IMG/VR virus record: IMGVR_UViG_3300035670_000039
Coordinates: 1-64,000 of that record
DNA from: a virus
Direction: 5' to 3' (one strand)
Length of the DNA stretch: 64,000 nt
Shown: in pieces, positions 6,194-12,017 of the stretch
How positions within the stretch are numbered: position 1 is the stretch's first letter
Layout of the letters: every line of letters starts with the position of its first letter
Program-made: the position numbers and the translations under genes
The notes under the pieces: generated by a model
What the model was told of the DNA's origin: nothing
The model's database searches: none
What the model saw: only the letters and a program-made list of their open reading frames with translations

Positions 6194-6985
6194 ATGCCTA
6201 TTAGTCATAACATATTAAAGAGTGATGTTAGAGTATATTTTGAAAAGTATGTGAATATCGGTAGCAAGATATTGGATATTGGAGCTGGTGTTGGTACTTA
6301 TAGTAAGTTATTGCGGGATCTTGGGTATAAAATGGATTGTATGGAGGTATGGTTGCCTTATGTGGTGGAGTACAAGTTGAATGAATTGTATGACAATGTG
6401 ATAATAGGCAATGTTATGAATTATGATATTTGCAATTATGATGTTATAATAATGGGGGATATATTGGAGCATTTGAGTGTACAAGAGTCATTGGTGTTGA
6501 TGGATGTTATAGAGCGTAACAAACAATTGTGTTTGGTTGCGGTGCCTTATCAATTGGAGCAGGGAGAGTATTATGGCAATGTGTATGAGATACACAAGCA
6601 AAGTGATTTGACCAATGATGTTATGTTGAGCAGGTATAGCAATTTGAATTTGTTATTTAAAAGCAATTGTTATCAGTATGGATATTATATAAATCGTGGT
6701 GGATATTACAACAATGATATGCAGTGTTATGTTGATGATATCAATAATGTTAGTGATAGATTACATATCAATAAAATTCAAAATAAGTTTGTGGAGTATG
6801 TAAATGATGGTGGTAGTGTTATAGATGTGAGGTTAGATATATATGATGGTATAAATTTAATATATGCGCATAATATATCTATGGAGTCCAAGGTGCATTA
6901 TTGGAGCAGTGTTAACAATGATAGTGGCAACAAGTTGAAGTATGTGTTTAGTGGTGAGGGCATCAACAAGGTGTATGTTTGTTGA
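6194..6985 (+). CDS. Class I SAM-dependent methyltransferase, 263 aa
   Basis: Motif I is ILDIGAGVGTYSKLLRDLG near residues 28-46. An acidic strand end follows at about residue 51 (MDCMEVW), then YDVIIMGDILEHLSVQESL, the typical E/H-rich segment of small-molecule and protein methyltransferases. The C-terminal ~80 residues form a separate beta-rich region. I chose the ATG at 6194 because the upstream 41 codons are low-complexity hydrophobic and G/T-biased. Given the glycosyltransferase-like gene next door, a sugar or surface-structure substrate is plausible. The codons are extremely T/G-rich. It converges with the minus-strand gene at 6990. Confidence 0.75.
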   Translation: MPISHNILKSDVRVYFEKYVNIGSKILDIGAGVGTYSKLLRDLGYKMDCMEVWLPYVVEYKLNELYDNVIIGNVMNYDICNYDVIIMGDILEHLSVQESLVLMDVIERNKQLCLVAVPYQLEQGEYYGNVYEIHKQSDLTNDVMLSRYSNLNLLFKSNCYQYGYYINRGGYYNNDMQCYVDDINNVSDRLHINKIQNKFVEYVNDGGSVIDVRLDIYDGINLIYAHNISMESKVHYWSSVNNDSGNKLKYVFSGEGINKVYVC

Positions 6986-6989
6986 GTGG

Positions 6990-7670
6990 TTAGAAGGTTT
7001 TGAGTATTGATTTATTTGAGAAGCATGTGGACATATCGAAGAATGATGTGTCTGTTGACATTGTGTTCGAGTTGGAGAGGTGTATGACGTTTGCGCTTTT
7101 GATGCAAATTTGTTTATATTTGTTATCGAATAAAACTCGTCTACTGAACATCAGGTCTGAGCTTGCGAATGGGGGGTTTAGGCATTCGTATGGATATTGT
7201 GTCCATATGTGTTTTTTCATACCTGTGTAAAACCATCCTGTGAATGCGGTTTCTATTTGATTTGGAAGCGAGTTAATTTCGTGAGTTTTGTAGGAAAAGT
7301 TGTATTGTTGGTTTTTCAAATAATTGGTTGTGAATTGGTGTTTGAATATGTTTTGTTGTAAGAAGTTGTGTGGTTTGGTGATGGTGGTGTGAGTGCAATT
7401 TTGGCGTATAACTCCCCAGCCTGAAACTATATCGTGGTAGTGTAGTGCGTTTTTCAATTGATCGAACTGATATGGTTTGATGATCAAATCGTCTGGGGTG
7501 ATGAAGTAGTTTTCGAAGTTTGAATTTTTTATAAAGTCATTTATTATTGGTGCTAGTTCGTGTTCTCTGTAGCCTTTGAACCAAATTTTTTCGCATTGCA
7601 ATTTATTGACTGATTGTTCGAAGCTTTTGGAATTTCTGACTGATAGTATCATTAGTACTGTGTTGTGCAT
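6990..7670 (-). CDS. Putative glycosyltransferase, 226 aa
   Basis: Reads as a small GT-A-like protein: an N-terminal strand (TVLMILSVRNSKSF), FITPDDLIIKPYQF with an acidic pair in a DxD-like position near residues 59-60, and GWFYTGMKK then ASSDLMFSRRVLF further on, where GT-A enzymes place acceptor-site residues. The match is by pattern only. It is encoded on the minus strand with A/C-rich codons, so the plus strand stays G/T-rich. It lies 12 bases downstream of the gene at 7683 in the same operon. Confidence 0.5.
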   Translation of the reverse strand: MHNTVLMILSVRNSKSFEQSVNKLQCEKIWFKGYREHELAPIINDFIKNSNFENYFITPDDLIIKPYQFDQLKNALHYHDIVSGWGVIRQNCTHTTITKPHNFLQQNIFKHQFTTNYLKNQQYNFSYKTHEINSLPNQIETAFTGWFYTGMKKHIWTQYPYECLNPPFASSDLMFSRRVLFDNKYKQICIKSANVIHLSNSNTMSTDTSFFDMSTCFSNKSILKTF

Positions 7671-7682
7671 ATAGTGTAATGA

Positions 7683-8369
7683 TTAAATTATGGTGGTATA
7701 GTAGTATAGAATATCGTTTATGATATCCAGGGAATTTTTATTATGCAATTGGTCTGGGTGATAATTTATATCTGGCATTTGAGTATTGGGTTGATAGAAT
7801 CTGCCGATGTGTAGACCCAGGTAATATTGTTTATTTGTATCATCGGTGTTGTATTTTACATCTGCGATGTGGTCAAATTCTGTTGTGGAGGCGACTGTAT
7901 CATTTTTTATGGATATGTCGCAATGCATTTGTTTTTTAAAATTTTCTATAACATTCATCCAGGTGTATAGTTCACGATCATCTTTTGGGTGAAGGGTAAA
8001 ATTGACCAATTTGTATTTGCAGTCCATAGTATCTGACTGATACAATTTGTCGTTGTAATAAATGTCTACGTGATATGGAACAAAGTGTTTTACAAAGCTT
8101 GGCATTAGCCAACATCCCAGGTTGCAGTTATTGGTTGTGAGCAGTGTTTTATCTGAAGATGAGTGTGTTTCTTCTATGGTGGCTGTGATGCCCAATTGAT
8201 CTGGGTGAGATTGTAGGCTGCGTTTTATTTTTTTGTGCACAAAGTAAGTTTTGACCATGTAGTGTGATTGTTTGTCTTTGGCGAATTCAACATCGTTGTA
8301 GTTGTTGTTTATAACAAGTCCGTCTGTATAGTCTATGGTAAAATTGTGCATAACAGATATAGATACCAT
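7683..8369 (-). CDS. Hypothetical protein, 228 aa
   Basis: Predicted beta-rich soluble protein. Segments such as HVDIYYNDKLYQSDTMDCKY and LVNFTLHPKDDRELYTWMNV suggest a domain for carbohydrate or protein binding, without a named family. It is the first gene of a two-gene minus-strand operon with the glycosyltransferase-like gene at 6990. ATGs also occur at codons 1 and 7; I use the first. Confidence 0.6.
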   Translation of the reverse strand: MVSISVMHNFTIDYTDGLVINNNYNDVEFAKDKQSHYMVKTYFVHKKIKRSLQSHPDQLGITATIEETHSSSDKTLLTTNNCNLGCWLMPSFVKHFVPYHVDIYYNDKLYQSDTMDCKYKLVNFTLHPKDDRELYTWMNVIENFKKQMHCDISIKNDTVASTTEFDHIADVKYNTDDTNKQYYLGLHIGRFYQPNTQMPDINYHPDQLHNKNSLDIINDILYYYTTII

Positions 8370-8445
8370 TGCGTTAATAGTTGTTTATAATTTTAATTTA
8401 ATATAATAAGTTTAATGATTGAAAAACAAGTATGTATTGTGCGAT

Positions 8446-8595
8446 ATGTTTACATTGAGCGAAGAGCAACGTAATATAATTGGTTGGGTTATAACAATTG
8501 GTATGAGTTTTGGAGTGGGTGCTTTGAGTGCTTTGACACTGTATTGTTTTTATAGTTGTTATAAGGTTATAAAGAATTTTGCAAAAAAATATTGA
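8446..8595 (+). CDS. Small single-span membrane protein, 49 aa
   Basis: A polar N-terminus (MFTLSEEQRN) precedes a hydrophobic span of about 24 residues (IIGWVITIGMSFGVGALSAL onward) and a basic tail KVIKNFAKKY. The positive-inside rule places the C-terminus in the cytoplasm. Unknown function. Its stop codon overlaps the -35 of the following promoter. Confidence 0.55.
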   Translation: MFTLSEEQRNIIGWVITIGMSFGVGALSALTLYCFYSCYKVIKNFAKKY

Positions 8596-8620
8596 CGTTT
8601 AGTAAATTTCTTGATATATA
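8592..8620 (+). promoter_or_regulatory. Sigma-70-type promoter
   Basis: TTGACG (8592-8597), 17-base spacer, TATATA (8615-8620), ending 8 bases before the ATG at 8629. Confidence 0.6.
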
Positions 8621-8628
8621 TTAACGTA

Positions 8629-8712
8629 ATGAAAGTACATTATACAAATATTAAGCGTTGGAATACCTTTACAAATCGTGAAGATAGAGGTATGGCGGCT
8701 GATATTGTGTAA
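8629..8712 (+). CDS. Possible micropeptide, 27 aa
   Basis: MKVHYTNIKRWNTFTNREDR... starts 8 bases behind a -10 box and ends 28 bases before a terminator, the same architecture as the leaderless genes at 630-5102. The small size makes coding uncertain; the transcript could instead act as RNA. Confidence 0.4.
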   Translation: MKVHYTNIKRWNTFTNREDRGMAADIV

Positions 8713-8740
8713 ATGTAGATCTGAAACCCAAACAATATCA

Positions 8741-8774
8741 ACCGTCACCGAAAAAAAGTGACGGTTTTTTTATT
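8741..8774 (+). terminator. Rho-independent terminator
   Basis: ACCGTCAC (8741-8748) pairs with GTGACGGT (8758-8765), followed by TTTTTTATTTT. Confidence 0.9.
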
Positions 8775-8781
8775 TTCTGGG

Positions 8782-8809
8782 TTGACGTTCTTTGGATGTG
8801 TGGTAAAGT
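8782..8809 (+). promoter_or_regulatory. RNA-island promoter 1
   Basis: TTGACG (8782-8787), 16-base spacer ending GTGTGG, TAAAGT (8804-8809). The GTGTGGTAA block recurs at 12800 and 17906. Confidence 0.8.
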
Positions 8810-8871
8810 AGTTAAACAGTGAACGAAGTAAGTAGTTCATTGGATGACGAAAAAGAAATTTTAAAAGTCAG

Positions 8872-8899
8872 TTGACAATGGCGAAAGCTGTGATAGACT
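8872..8899 (+). promoter_or_regulatory. RNA-island promoter 2
   Basis: TTGACA (8872-8877), 16-base spacer, TAGACT (8894-8899). It drives the structured RNA at 8905 and the following tRNAs. Confidence 0.7.
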
Positions 8900-8904
8900 G
8901 AATA

Positions 8905-9090
8905 AAGAGTAAGGAAGGTTTGAAACTCCATCTGTTGAACCTCCTCCAGTGAGTCAAGAAATTGACGATAGGGTAAAGTCTGGGAAAATCAATTGATTGG
9001 TCCGTGGGTGTTATGCTGGAATACAGAACCCATAGGGCGATGACAGTATTACTGAGGTGATTACTGTGAATGTTGAAGTAAAGAAAATTT
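8905..9090 (+). ncRNA. Structured non-coding RNA, unknown class
   Basis: No ORF. Hand-folded stems: AGGAAGGTT (8920-8928) with AACCTCCT (8938-8945); GTCAAGAAATTGAC, five pairs closing a GAAA tetraloop (8953-8966); GTGGGTGT with an interrupted ACAGAACCCAT (around 9004-9033); ACAGTA with TACTGT (9043-9067). It lies between promoter 2 and the first tRNA. A chance likeness to RNase P boxes was considered and rejected. Confidence 0.5.
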
Positions 9091-9093
9091 AAC

Positions 9094-9175
9094 GCCGTTG
9101 TGAGTTGAGTGGTTGAAAACACCAGTTTTGTAAACTGGAAAATCATCGCAGGTTCGAATCCTGTCAACGGCTCCA
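9094..9175 (+). tRNA. tRNA-Thr(UGU), canonical
   Basis: Acceptor GCCGTTG/CAACGGC, loop TTTGTAA gives anticodon TGT. D-loop has GG, T-loop TTCGAAT. Discriminator T, CCA encoded. Confidence 0.9.
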
Positions 9176-9187
9176 GCTTATAGTAAT

Positions 9188-9263
9188 GGTGAATATCCTC
9201 TATGTAGTAAGAGCATTGCCTGTGAAGCAATCAAAGGGAGTGCAAATCTCCTTATTCACCCCA
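9188..9263 (+). tRNA. tRNA-His(GUG), A18/G55 type
   Basis: Extra G at -1 before GTGAATA/TATTCAC, facing discriminator C as His requires. Loop CTGTGAA. D-loop carries GTAGTAA with AG rather than GG; T-loop TGCAAAT has G55. CCA encoded. Confidence 0.9.
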
Positions 9264-9271
9264 ATTTTAAT

Positions 9272-9347
9272 TACCCTATCGTCTAGGTTTAGGACGGATG
9301 TGTTCTCTGAGACATCAACCTTGGTGAAAATCCAAGTGGGGTAACCA
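9272..9347 (+). tRNA. tRNA-like gene, Glu-like body, abnormal anticodon arm
   Basis: Acceptor TACCCTA/TGGGGTA, D-arm GTCT-AGGTTTA-GGAC as in the Glu tRNAs nearby, T-stem CTTGG/CCAAG with loop TGAAAAT (C56 lost), discriminator A and CCA. The only good anticodon stem, GATGT/ACATC, encloses ten bases (GTTCTCTGAG) instead of seven, so no isotype can be given. Degenerate, or an expanded-loop tRNA. Confidence 0.55.
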
Positions 9348-9353
9348 ATTTAT

Positions 9354-9431
9354 GCTTCGGTGGTGAAAATGGATTTATCACGCAACGCTACGAACGTTGA
9401 GTTTGGGGTTCGAATCCTCACTGAAGCACCA
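9354..9431 (+). tRNA. tRNA-Arg(ACG), canonical
   Basis: Acceptor GCTTCGG/CTGAAGC, stem CAACG/CGTTG, loop CTACGAA. D-loop has GG, T-loop TTCGAAT, discriminator A, CCA encoded. A34 would need inosine formation to read CGC and CGA. Confidence 0.9.
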
Positions 9432-9442
9432 ATTTATATAAT

Positions 9443-9520
9443 GGCCTCATCGTCTAATGGGTATAGGACGGTAGACTTTCAATCTACAAATCGTGGGTTC
9501 AATTCCCCGTGGGGCTACCA
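9443..9520 (+). tRNA. tRNA-Glu(UUC), canonical
   Basis: GTAGA/TCTAC closes loop CTTTCAA. D-arm GTCTAATGGGTATAGGAC, T-loop TTCAATT, discriminator A, CCA encoded. First acceptor pair is G-U. Confidence 0.9.
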
Positions 9521-9528
9521 TTTTAAAA

Positions 9529-9615
9529 GTGACGAGGGCAACAAAGAGACTTAAACCCAAAAGATTGAAGGAGCCCTTGCATGCCGGGTAATTCCTACTG
9601 GGGTAATCTCGTCAC
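9529..9615 (+). ncRNA. tRNA-sized structured element
   Basis: Perfect 8-bp terminal helix GTGACGAG/CTCGTCAC encloses 71 bases. An inner AGGGC/GCCCT helix is visible and ATTCC can pair with GG-AAT near the 3' side. I cannot draw an anticodon or T-arm, and there is no CCA. It sits between two Glu tRNAs in the same transcript. Confidence 0.45.
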
Positions 9616-9625
9616 AATATTTAAC

Positions 9626-9702
9626 GGTCGCATCGTCTATGTGTGATAGGACACCATCCTCTCAAGATGGAGAATAGGGTTCAAATCCCAATGCGACTGC
9701 CA
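9626..9702 (+). tRNA. tRNA-Glu(CUC)
   Basis: Acceptor GGTCGCA/TGCGACT (first pair G-U), stem CCATC/GATGG, loop CTCTCAA. T-loop TTCAAAT is canonical, but the D-loop (ATGTGTGATA) has neither GG nor AG. Discriminator G, CCA encoded. Confidence 0.85.
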
Positions 9703-9712
9703 TTTATAGTAT

Positions 9713-9789
9713 ATCCGCCAATGTTCCAAGGATTAGGCGACAGGCTCTCCAAAAGCCCGTGGGTAAGTTCGATTCTTACGGTGGATGCA
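9713..9789 (+). tRNA. tRNA-Trp(CCA), CCA tail incomplete
   Basis: Acceptor ATCCGCC/GGTGGAT, loop CTCCAAA, T-stem GTAAG/CTTAC with TTCGATT, discriminator G. Only CA follows, so the host CCA enzyme must repair the end. The D-loop is long (13 nt) and contains GG. Confidence 0.85.
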
Positions 9790-9836
9790 TTTCAAAAAAA
9801 ATAATATTATTTGAGTTCGTGTCTATATTTATTATT

Positions 9837-10508
9837 ATGGACACGAACGCTCAATATAAATACACGATATATAAGATTACAAATAAATTGAACCAAAAAA
9901 TTTACATTGGAATGCATAAAACAAAAAATTTGCAGGACAATTATATGGGTTCTGGAAAACTTCTAAAAAGAGCAATACAAAAATATGGTGAAGAAAATTT
10001 TATTAAAGAAATTTTATTTATATTTGATACCGCTGAAGAAATGTTTTCCAAAGAAAGAGAAATTGTAAACCAATTATTTATTGAATCGAATAATACTTAC
10101 AATATAATGGAAGGTGGTTATGGCGGTTATTCTTATATAAACGAATCTGGAAAAAATATACATCATAAAAATATTGAGATTAGGAAAAAGAATTTGTTGA
10201 CAGGAGATAAGATAAAAGAATTTTTAATTGAAAAAGGATTATTTGAAGAATGGAAACAGAAAGTATCAACATCTTTAAAGGAAAAATGGAAACAAAATGC
10301 TTTTCATTGGACCGGTAAAAAACATAAAGAAGATACAAAAAAGAAAATCGGAGAAAAACTAAAAGTAGCACAATCCGGTGCAAAAAATTCCCAATATGGA
10401 ACTTGTTGGGTATATCATTCTGAAACAAATAAAAATCTTAAAATTAAAAAAGAACAACTACAAACATACTTGACAAACGGATATGTTAAAGGTAGAGTAT
10501 ATAAATAA
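9837..10508 (+). CDS. GIY-YIG homing-type endonuclease, 223 aa
   Basis: The N-terminal YTIYKITNKLNQKIYIGMH (about residues 8-26) is the GIY-YIG core, here as IYK...YIG, followed by SGKLLKRAIQKYGEENFIKE with the usual Arg and Glu positions. The C-terminal half is Lys-rich with repeated ...KKHKEDTKKKIGEKLK, like the DNA-binding NUMOD-type repeats of such enzymes. The ATG at 9837 is used because the longer frame would start inside tRNA-Trp. It sits alone between tRNAs, as mobile nucleases do. TATTTATT lies 3 bases before the ATG. Confidence 0.85.
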   Translation: MDTNAQYKYTIYKITNKLNQKIYIGMHKTKNLQDNYMGSGKLLKRAIQKYGEENFIKEILFIFDTAEEMFSKEREIVNQLFIESNNTYNIMEGGYGGYSYINESGKNIHHKNIEIRKKNLLTGDKIKEFLIEKGLFEEWKQKVSTSLKEKWKQNAFHWTGKKHKEDTKKKIGEKLKVAQSGAKNSQYGTCWVYHSETNKNLKIKKEQLQTYLTNGYVKGRVYK

Positions 10509-10534
10509 TTTTTAAATACATTAGGTGAAGGCAA

Positions 10535-10610
10535 CGAACGTAGCTTAATTGGTAAAGCAACTGCGCTGTATGCAGTAGTCATTCAGTTCGAATCTGAATC
10601 AATAGTTGAA
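10535..10610 (+). tRNA. tRNA-like gene with broken acceptor
   Basis: A good D-arm (GCTTAATTGGTAAAGC), anticodon stem ACTGC/GCAGT and T-arm TTCAG-TTCGAAT-CTGAA are present. The loop GCTGTAT has C at position 33, and the flanks (ACGAACG, TCAATAG) do not pair. No CCA. Probably a decayed tRNA; limits are approximate. Confidence 0.5.
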
Positions 10611-10619
10611 GTAGTAAGT

Positions 10620-10790
10620 AATGTATTGACACTGATAGACATTGAAGGTTATAATCTGACGAGGTTATAGTTAGTAGGTGGAACAAGCATAGTGAAATCC
10701 AGTAAACATTTTTTGAAAGAGAGTCTGTTGAAGTCAGAACTGGGCAGTCCGCCCTAAGTGGTGGTAAGAGAATCCACACTTTCAAATTTA
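10620..10790 (+). ncRNA. Structured RNA with a cloverleaf-like 3' domain
   Basis: The 3' part folds with terminal helix TTGAAAG (around 10713-10719) / CTTTCAA (around 10779-10785) and three arms: GTCTG...CAGAAC, GGGC-AGTCC-GCCC and GTGG...CCAC. The loops match no tRNA consensus. The 5' part has TATAA/TTATA. No ORF of merit on either strand. Confidence 0.4.
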
Positions 10791-10799
10791 ATTTTTAAT

Positions 10800-10877
10800 T
10801 CCAGTCAAGGAAACTTAGTGTAACCGGCGGTCTGTTAAACCGTGTCGAGCTTGGGGCGGAGCCAAGGGCTGGAGCCA
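10800..10877 (+). tRNA. tRNA-Asn(GUU), A18/G55 type
   Basis: Acceptor TCCAGTC/GGCTGGA, stem GCGGT/ACCGT, loop CTGTTAA, discriminator G, CCA encoded. T-stem CTTGG/CCAAG closes the aberrant loop GGCGGAG; the D-loop carries CTTAGTG instead of GG. A second, interrupted Asn tRNA follows. Confidence 0.85.
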
Positions 10878-10885
10878 TTTTCAAT

Positions 10886-11008
10886 TCCAGAGTAGCTCAA
10901 TGGTAGAGCATGCGGCTGTGGGCCATAAAGTATTATTTAATAGAGAGTGCAAATCTCACAAGGCCAAAGTTAACCGCAGGGTTGGGGGTTCGAAACCCTC
11001 CTCTGGAG
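10886..11008 (+). tRNA. tRNA-Asn(GUU), canonical fold, interrupted in the anticodon loop
   Basis: Acceptor TCCAGAG/CTCTGGA, D-arm GCTCAATGGTAGAGC, T-arm GGGGG-TTCGAAA-CCCTC and discriminator G are typical of Asn. The anticodon stem TGCGG/CCGCA is separated by 58 bases instead of 7. Removing 51 bases leaves CTGTTAA (GTT). No CCA is encoded. Without removal of the insertion the gene cannot give a working tRNA. Confidence 0.75.
10920..10970 (+). other. 51-nt insertion in the tRNA-Asn anticodon loop
   Basis: Limits ambiguous by one base (10919-10969). It begins GGGCC and ends GGCCAAAGT, so GGCC/GGCC can close it, and contains GAGA-GTGCAAA-TCTC, which resembles a T-arm with loop TGCAAAT like that of the tRNA-His in this array. 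Far too short for a group I or II intron. Confidence 0.6.
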
Positions 11009-11024
11009 CTCTTTCAATAGTTTT

Positions 11025-11140
11025 ATATGATGTATGGAGTATGCTGATTGAGGGTTAGGCAGTTGATCAAATTGCAATAGTATGAACATAAAGTGCCTTA
11101 AGAAATTTAAATAATTTCATTGTTCATCATACATTATATA
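11025..11140 (+). ncRNA. Structured RNA between tRNAs
   Basis: Terminal helix TGATGTATG / CATACATTA, internal helix TTAGGCA / TGCCTTAA and hairpin GAAAT...ATTTC. No ORF. It is the size of an interrupted tRNA, but no anticodon arm is evident. Confidence 0.4.
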
Positions 11141-11146
11141 TTTTTT

Positions 11147-11232
11147 GGGGTATTATACTGATAAAGACGCAGAACGGTCTGTAAAACCGTTGCCTTCGGG
11201 CTGGGTAGGAGCATTACCTACATACCCCACCA
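11147..11232 (+). tRNA. tRNA-Tyr(GUA), A18/G55 type
   Basis: Acceptor GGGGTAT/ATACCCC, stem ACGGT/ACCGT, loop CTGTAAA, long variable arm as expected for Tyr. T-stem GTAGG/CCTAC closes AGCATTA; the D-loop is ATAAAGACG. Discriminator A, CCA encoded. Confidence 0.9.
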
Positions 11233-11312
11233 TTTTATTAACAACAATTACAACATTGTAACTTTTTGTAACTTTAGTTTAATTCAATGATATTTATTTG
11301 TAGGAGAAATTT

Positions 11313-11699
11313 ATGCCTACAAAAGAATATATACAAAACTATAGAAAAAAAAGAAAACAACTTGGACTTGAAATGCTTGGAGGTAAATGTTGTAAATGTA
11401 ATTCTGAAAAAGATTTACAATTTGACCATATAGATCCAAGAACGAAAGTGAATGAAATATCTTCTATGTTTACAACAAATATAGAAGTCTTTGTAAGAGA
11501 AATACACAAATGTCAATTATTATGTTATCCGTGTCATTTGAAGAAAAGTTTAGATAACAAAGATTATTTAATTAATAGAGAATCTTGGAAACACGGTAAA
11601 TCTGGTTATATAAATCATAAATGTAGATGTGAAATTTGCAAAAAAGAATACCACGAATATTGTGTAGAAAAATGGCAAAAAACAAAAAACAAAATTTAA
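11313..11699 (+). CDS. HNH homing-type endonuclease, 128 aa
   Basis: Contains CCKC near residues 26-29, then LQFDHIDPRTK (HNH histidine pair region), then LLCYPCHLKKS, giving the HNH fold with two zinc-binding CxxC pairs. A second CxxC region near the C-terminus (CRCEICKKEYHEYC) may be an added zinc finger. Unlike nearly all genes here it has a clear Shine-Dalgarno (AGGAG, about 7 bases before the ATG), which suggests a separate origin. Standing between tRNA-Tyr and the interrupted tRNA-Phe, it is a likely mobile element. Confidence 0.85.
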   Translation: MPTKEYIQNYRKKRKQLGLEMLGGKCCKCNSEKDLQFDHIDPRTKVNEISSMFTTNIEVFVREIHKCQLLCYPCHLKKSLDNKDYLINRESWKHGKSGYINHKCRCEICKKEYHEYCVEKWQKTKNKI

Positions 11700-11706
11700 T
11701 TTTAGA

Positions 11707-11808
11707 TTGTGTGTAGTTCAGGGGTAGATCAGTGCTCACTATGATGGTAAATGACACCGTAAAAGTGTGAATAAGCACGGGCCGTTGGTTCGATTCCAAC
11801 CACACAAT
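11707..11808 (+). tRNA. tRNA-Phe(GAA), canonical fold, interrupted in the anticodon loop
   Basis: Acceptor TTGTGTG/CACACAA, D-arm GTTCAGGGGTAGATC, T-arm GTTGG-TTCGATT-CCAAC are regular. The anticodon stem GTGCT/AGCAC encloses 37 bases. Removing 30 leaves C-TGAATA, anticodon GAA. Discriminator T, no CCA. A second, uninterrupted Phe tRNA lies at 11909. Confidence 0.7.
11738..11767 (+). other. 30-nt insertion in the tRNA-Phe anticodon loop
   Basis: With the preceding C it forms CACT...AGTG, four pairs directly at the insertion boundary, with an inner GGT-AAATGAC-ACC hairpin. The likely junction is between positions 32 and 33. Confidence 0.55.
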
Positions 11809-11817
11809 TTAGTTTTT

Positions 11818-11895
11818 GACAGGTGCTAGTGCGCAGGGCGTGGTAAAGGAGCGGGCGACTCTGTTCCGAAAAGGTTCGATTCCTTTGACTTGTCA
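11818..11895 (+). tRNA. tRNA-like gene, isotype unclear
   Basis: Terminal helix GACAGGT/ACTTGTC and T-arm AAAGG-TTCGATT-CCTTT are present. One extra base sits between T-stem and acceptor, no CCA, and the best anticodon stem GGAGC/GTTCC encloses ten bases (GGGCGACTCT) with no U33. Probably degenerate, or of an unusual architecture shared with the element at 9272. Confidence 0.45.
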
Positions 11896-11908
11896 ATAGA
11901 TTTATAAT

Positions 11909-11984
11909 CCCAGTTAAGCTAACCTAGTGAAAGCGCAAGTCTGAAGAACTTGAGAGGTTGGGGCGGAACCAACAATTGGGACCA
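11909..11984 (+). tRNA. tRNA-Phe(GAA), A18/G55 type
   Basis: Acceptor CCCAGTT/AATTGGG, stem CAAGT/ACTTG, loop CTGAAGA. T-stem GTTGG/CCAAC closes GGCGGAA; D-arm GCT-AACCTAGTGAA-AGC carries AG. Discriminator A, CCA encoded. Confidence 0.9.
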
Positions 11985-12005
11985 TTTTTTGACGATGCAT
12001 GCAGA

Positions 12006-12013
12006 TATTTATA
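12006..12013 (+). promoter_or_regulatory. TATTTATA motif before a start codon
   Basis: Candidate late promoter, 4 bases before the ATG at 12018. Confidence 0.5.
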
Positions 12014-12017
12014 TCAT

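Noticed and set aside
6071-6985. 304-aa version of the methyltransferase
   Set aside because: The extra N-terminus is hydrophobic low-complexity read from G/T-rich DNA; the ATG at 6194 better fits the domain.
6990-7670. Plus-strand ORF 7000-7230
   Set aside because: Short, lacks a start signal and lies inside the minus-strand glycosyltransferase-like gene.
8905-9090. Possible RNase P RNA (boxes like GGAA...CTCCAT and ACAGAACCC)
   Set aside because: The segments that should pair as helix P4 are not complementary, and the element is half the usual length.
9360-9554. ORF across tRNA-Arg and tRNA-Glu
   Set aside because: It runs through two well-formed tRNAs and has no promoter or similarity.
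10920-10970. Group I intron in tRNA-Asn
   Set aside because: 51 nt cannot hold the P3-P9 core; no conserved P/Q/R/S elements are visible.
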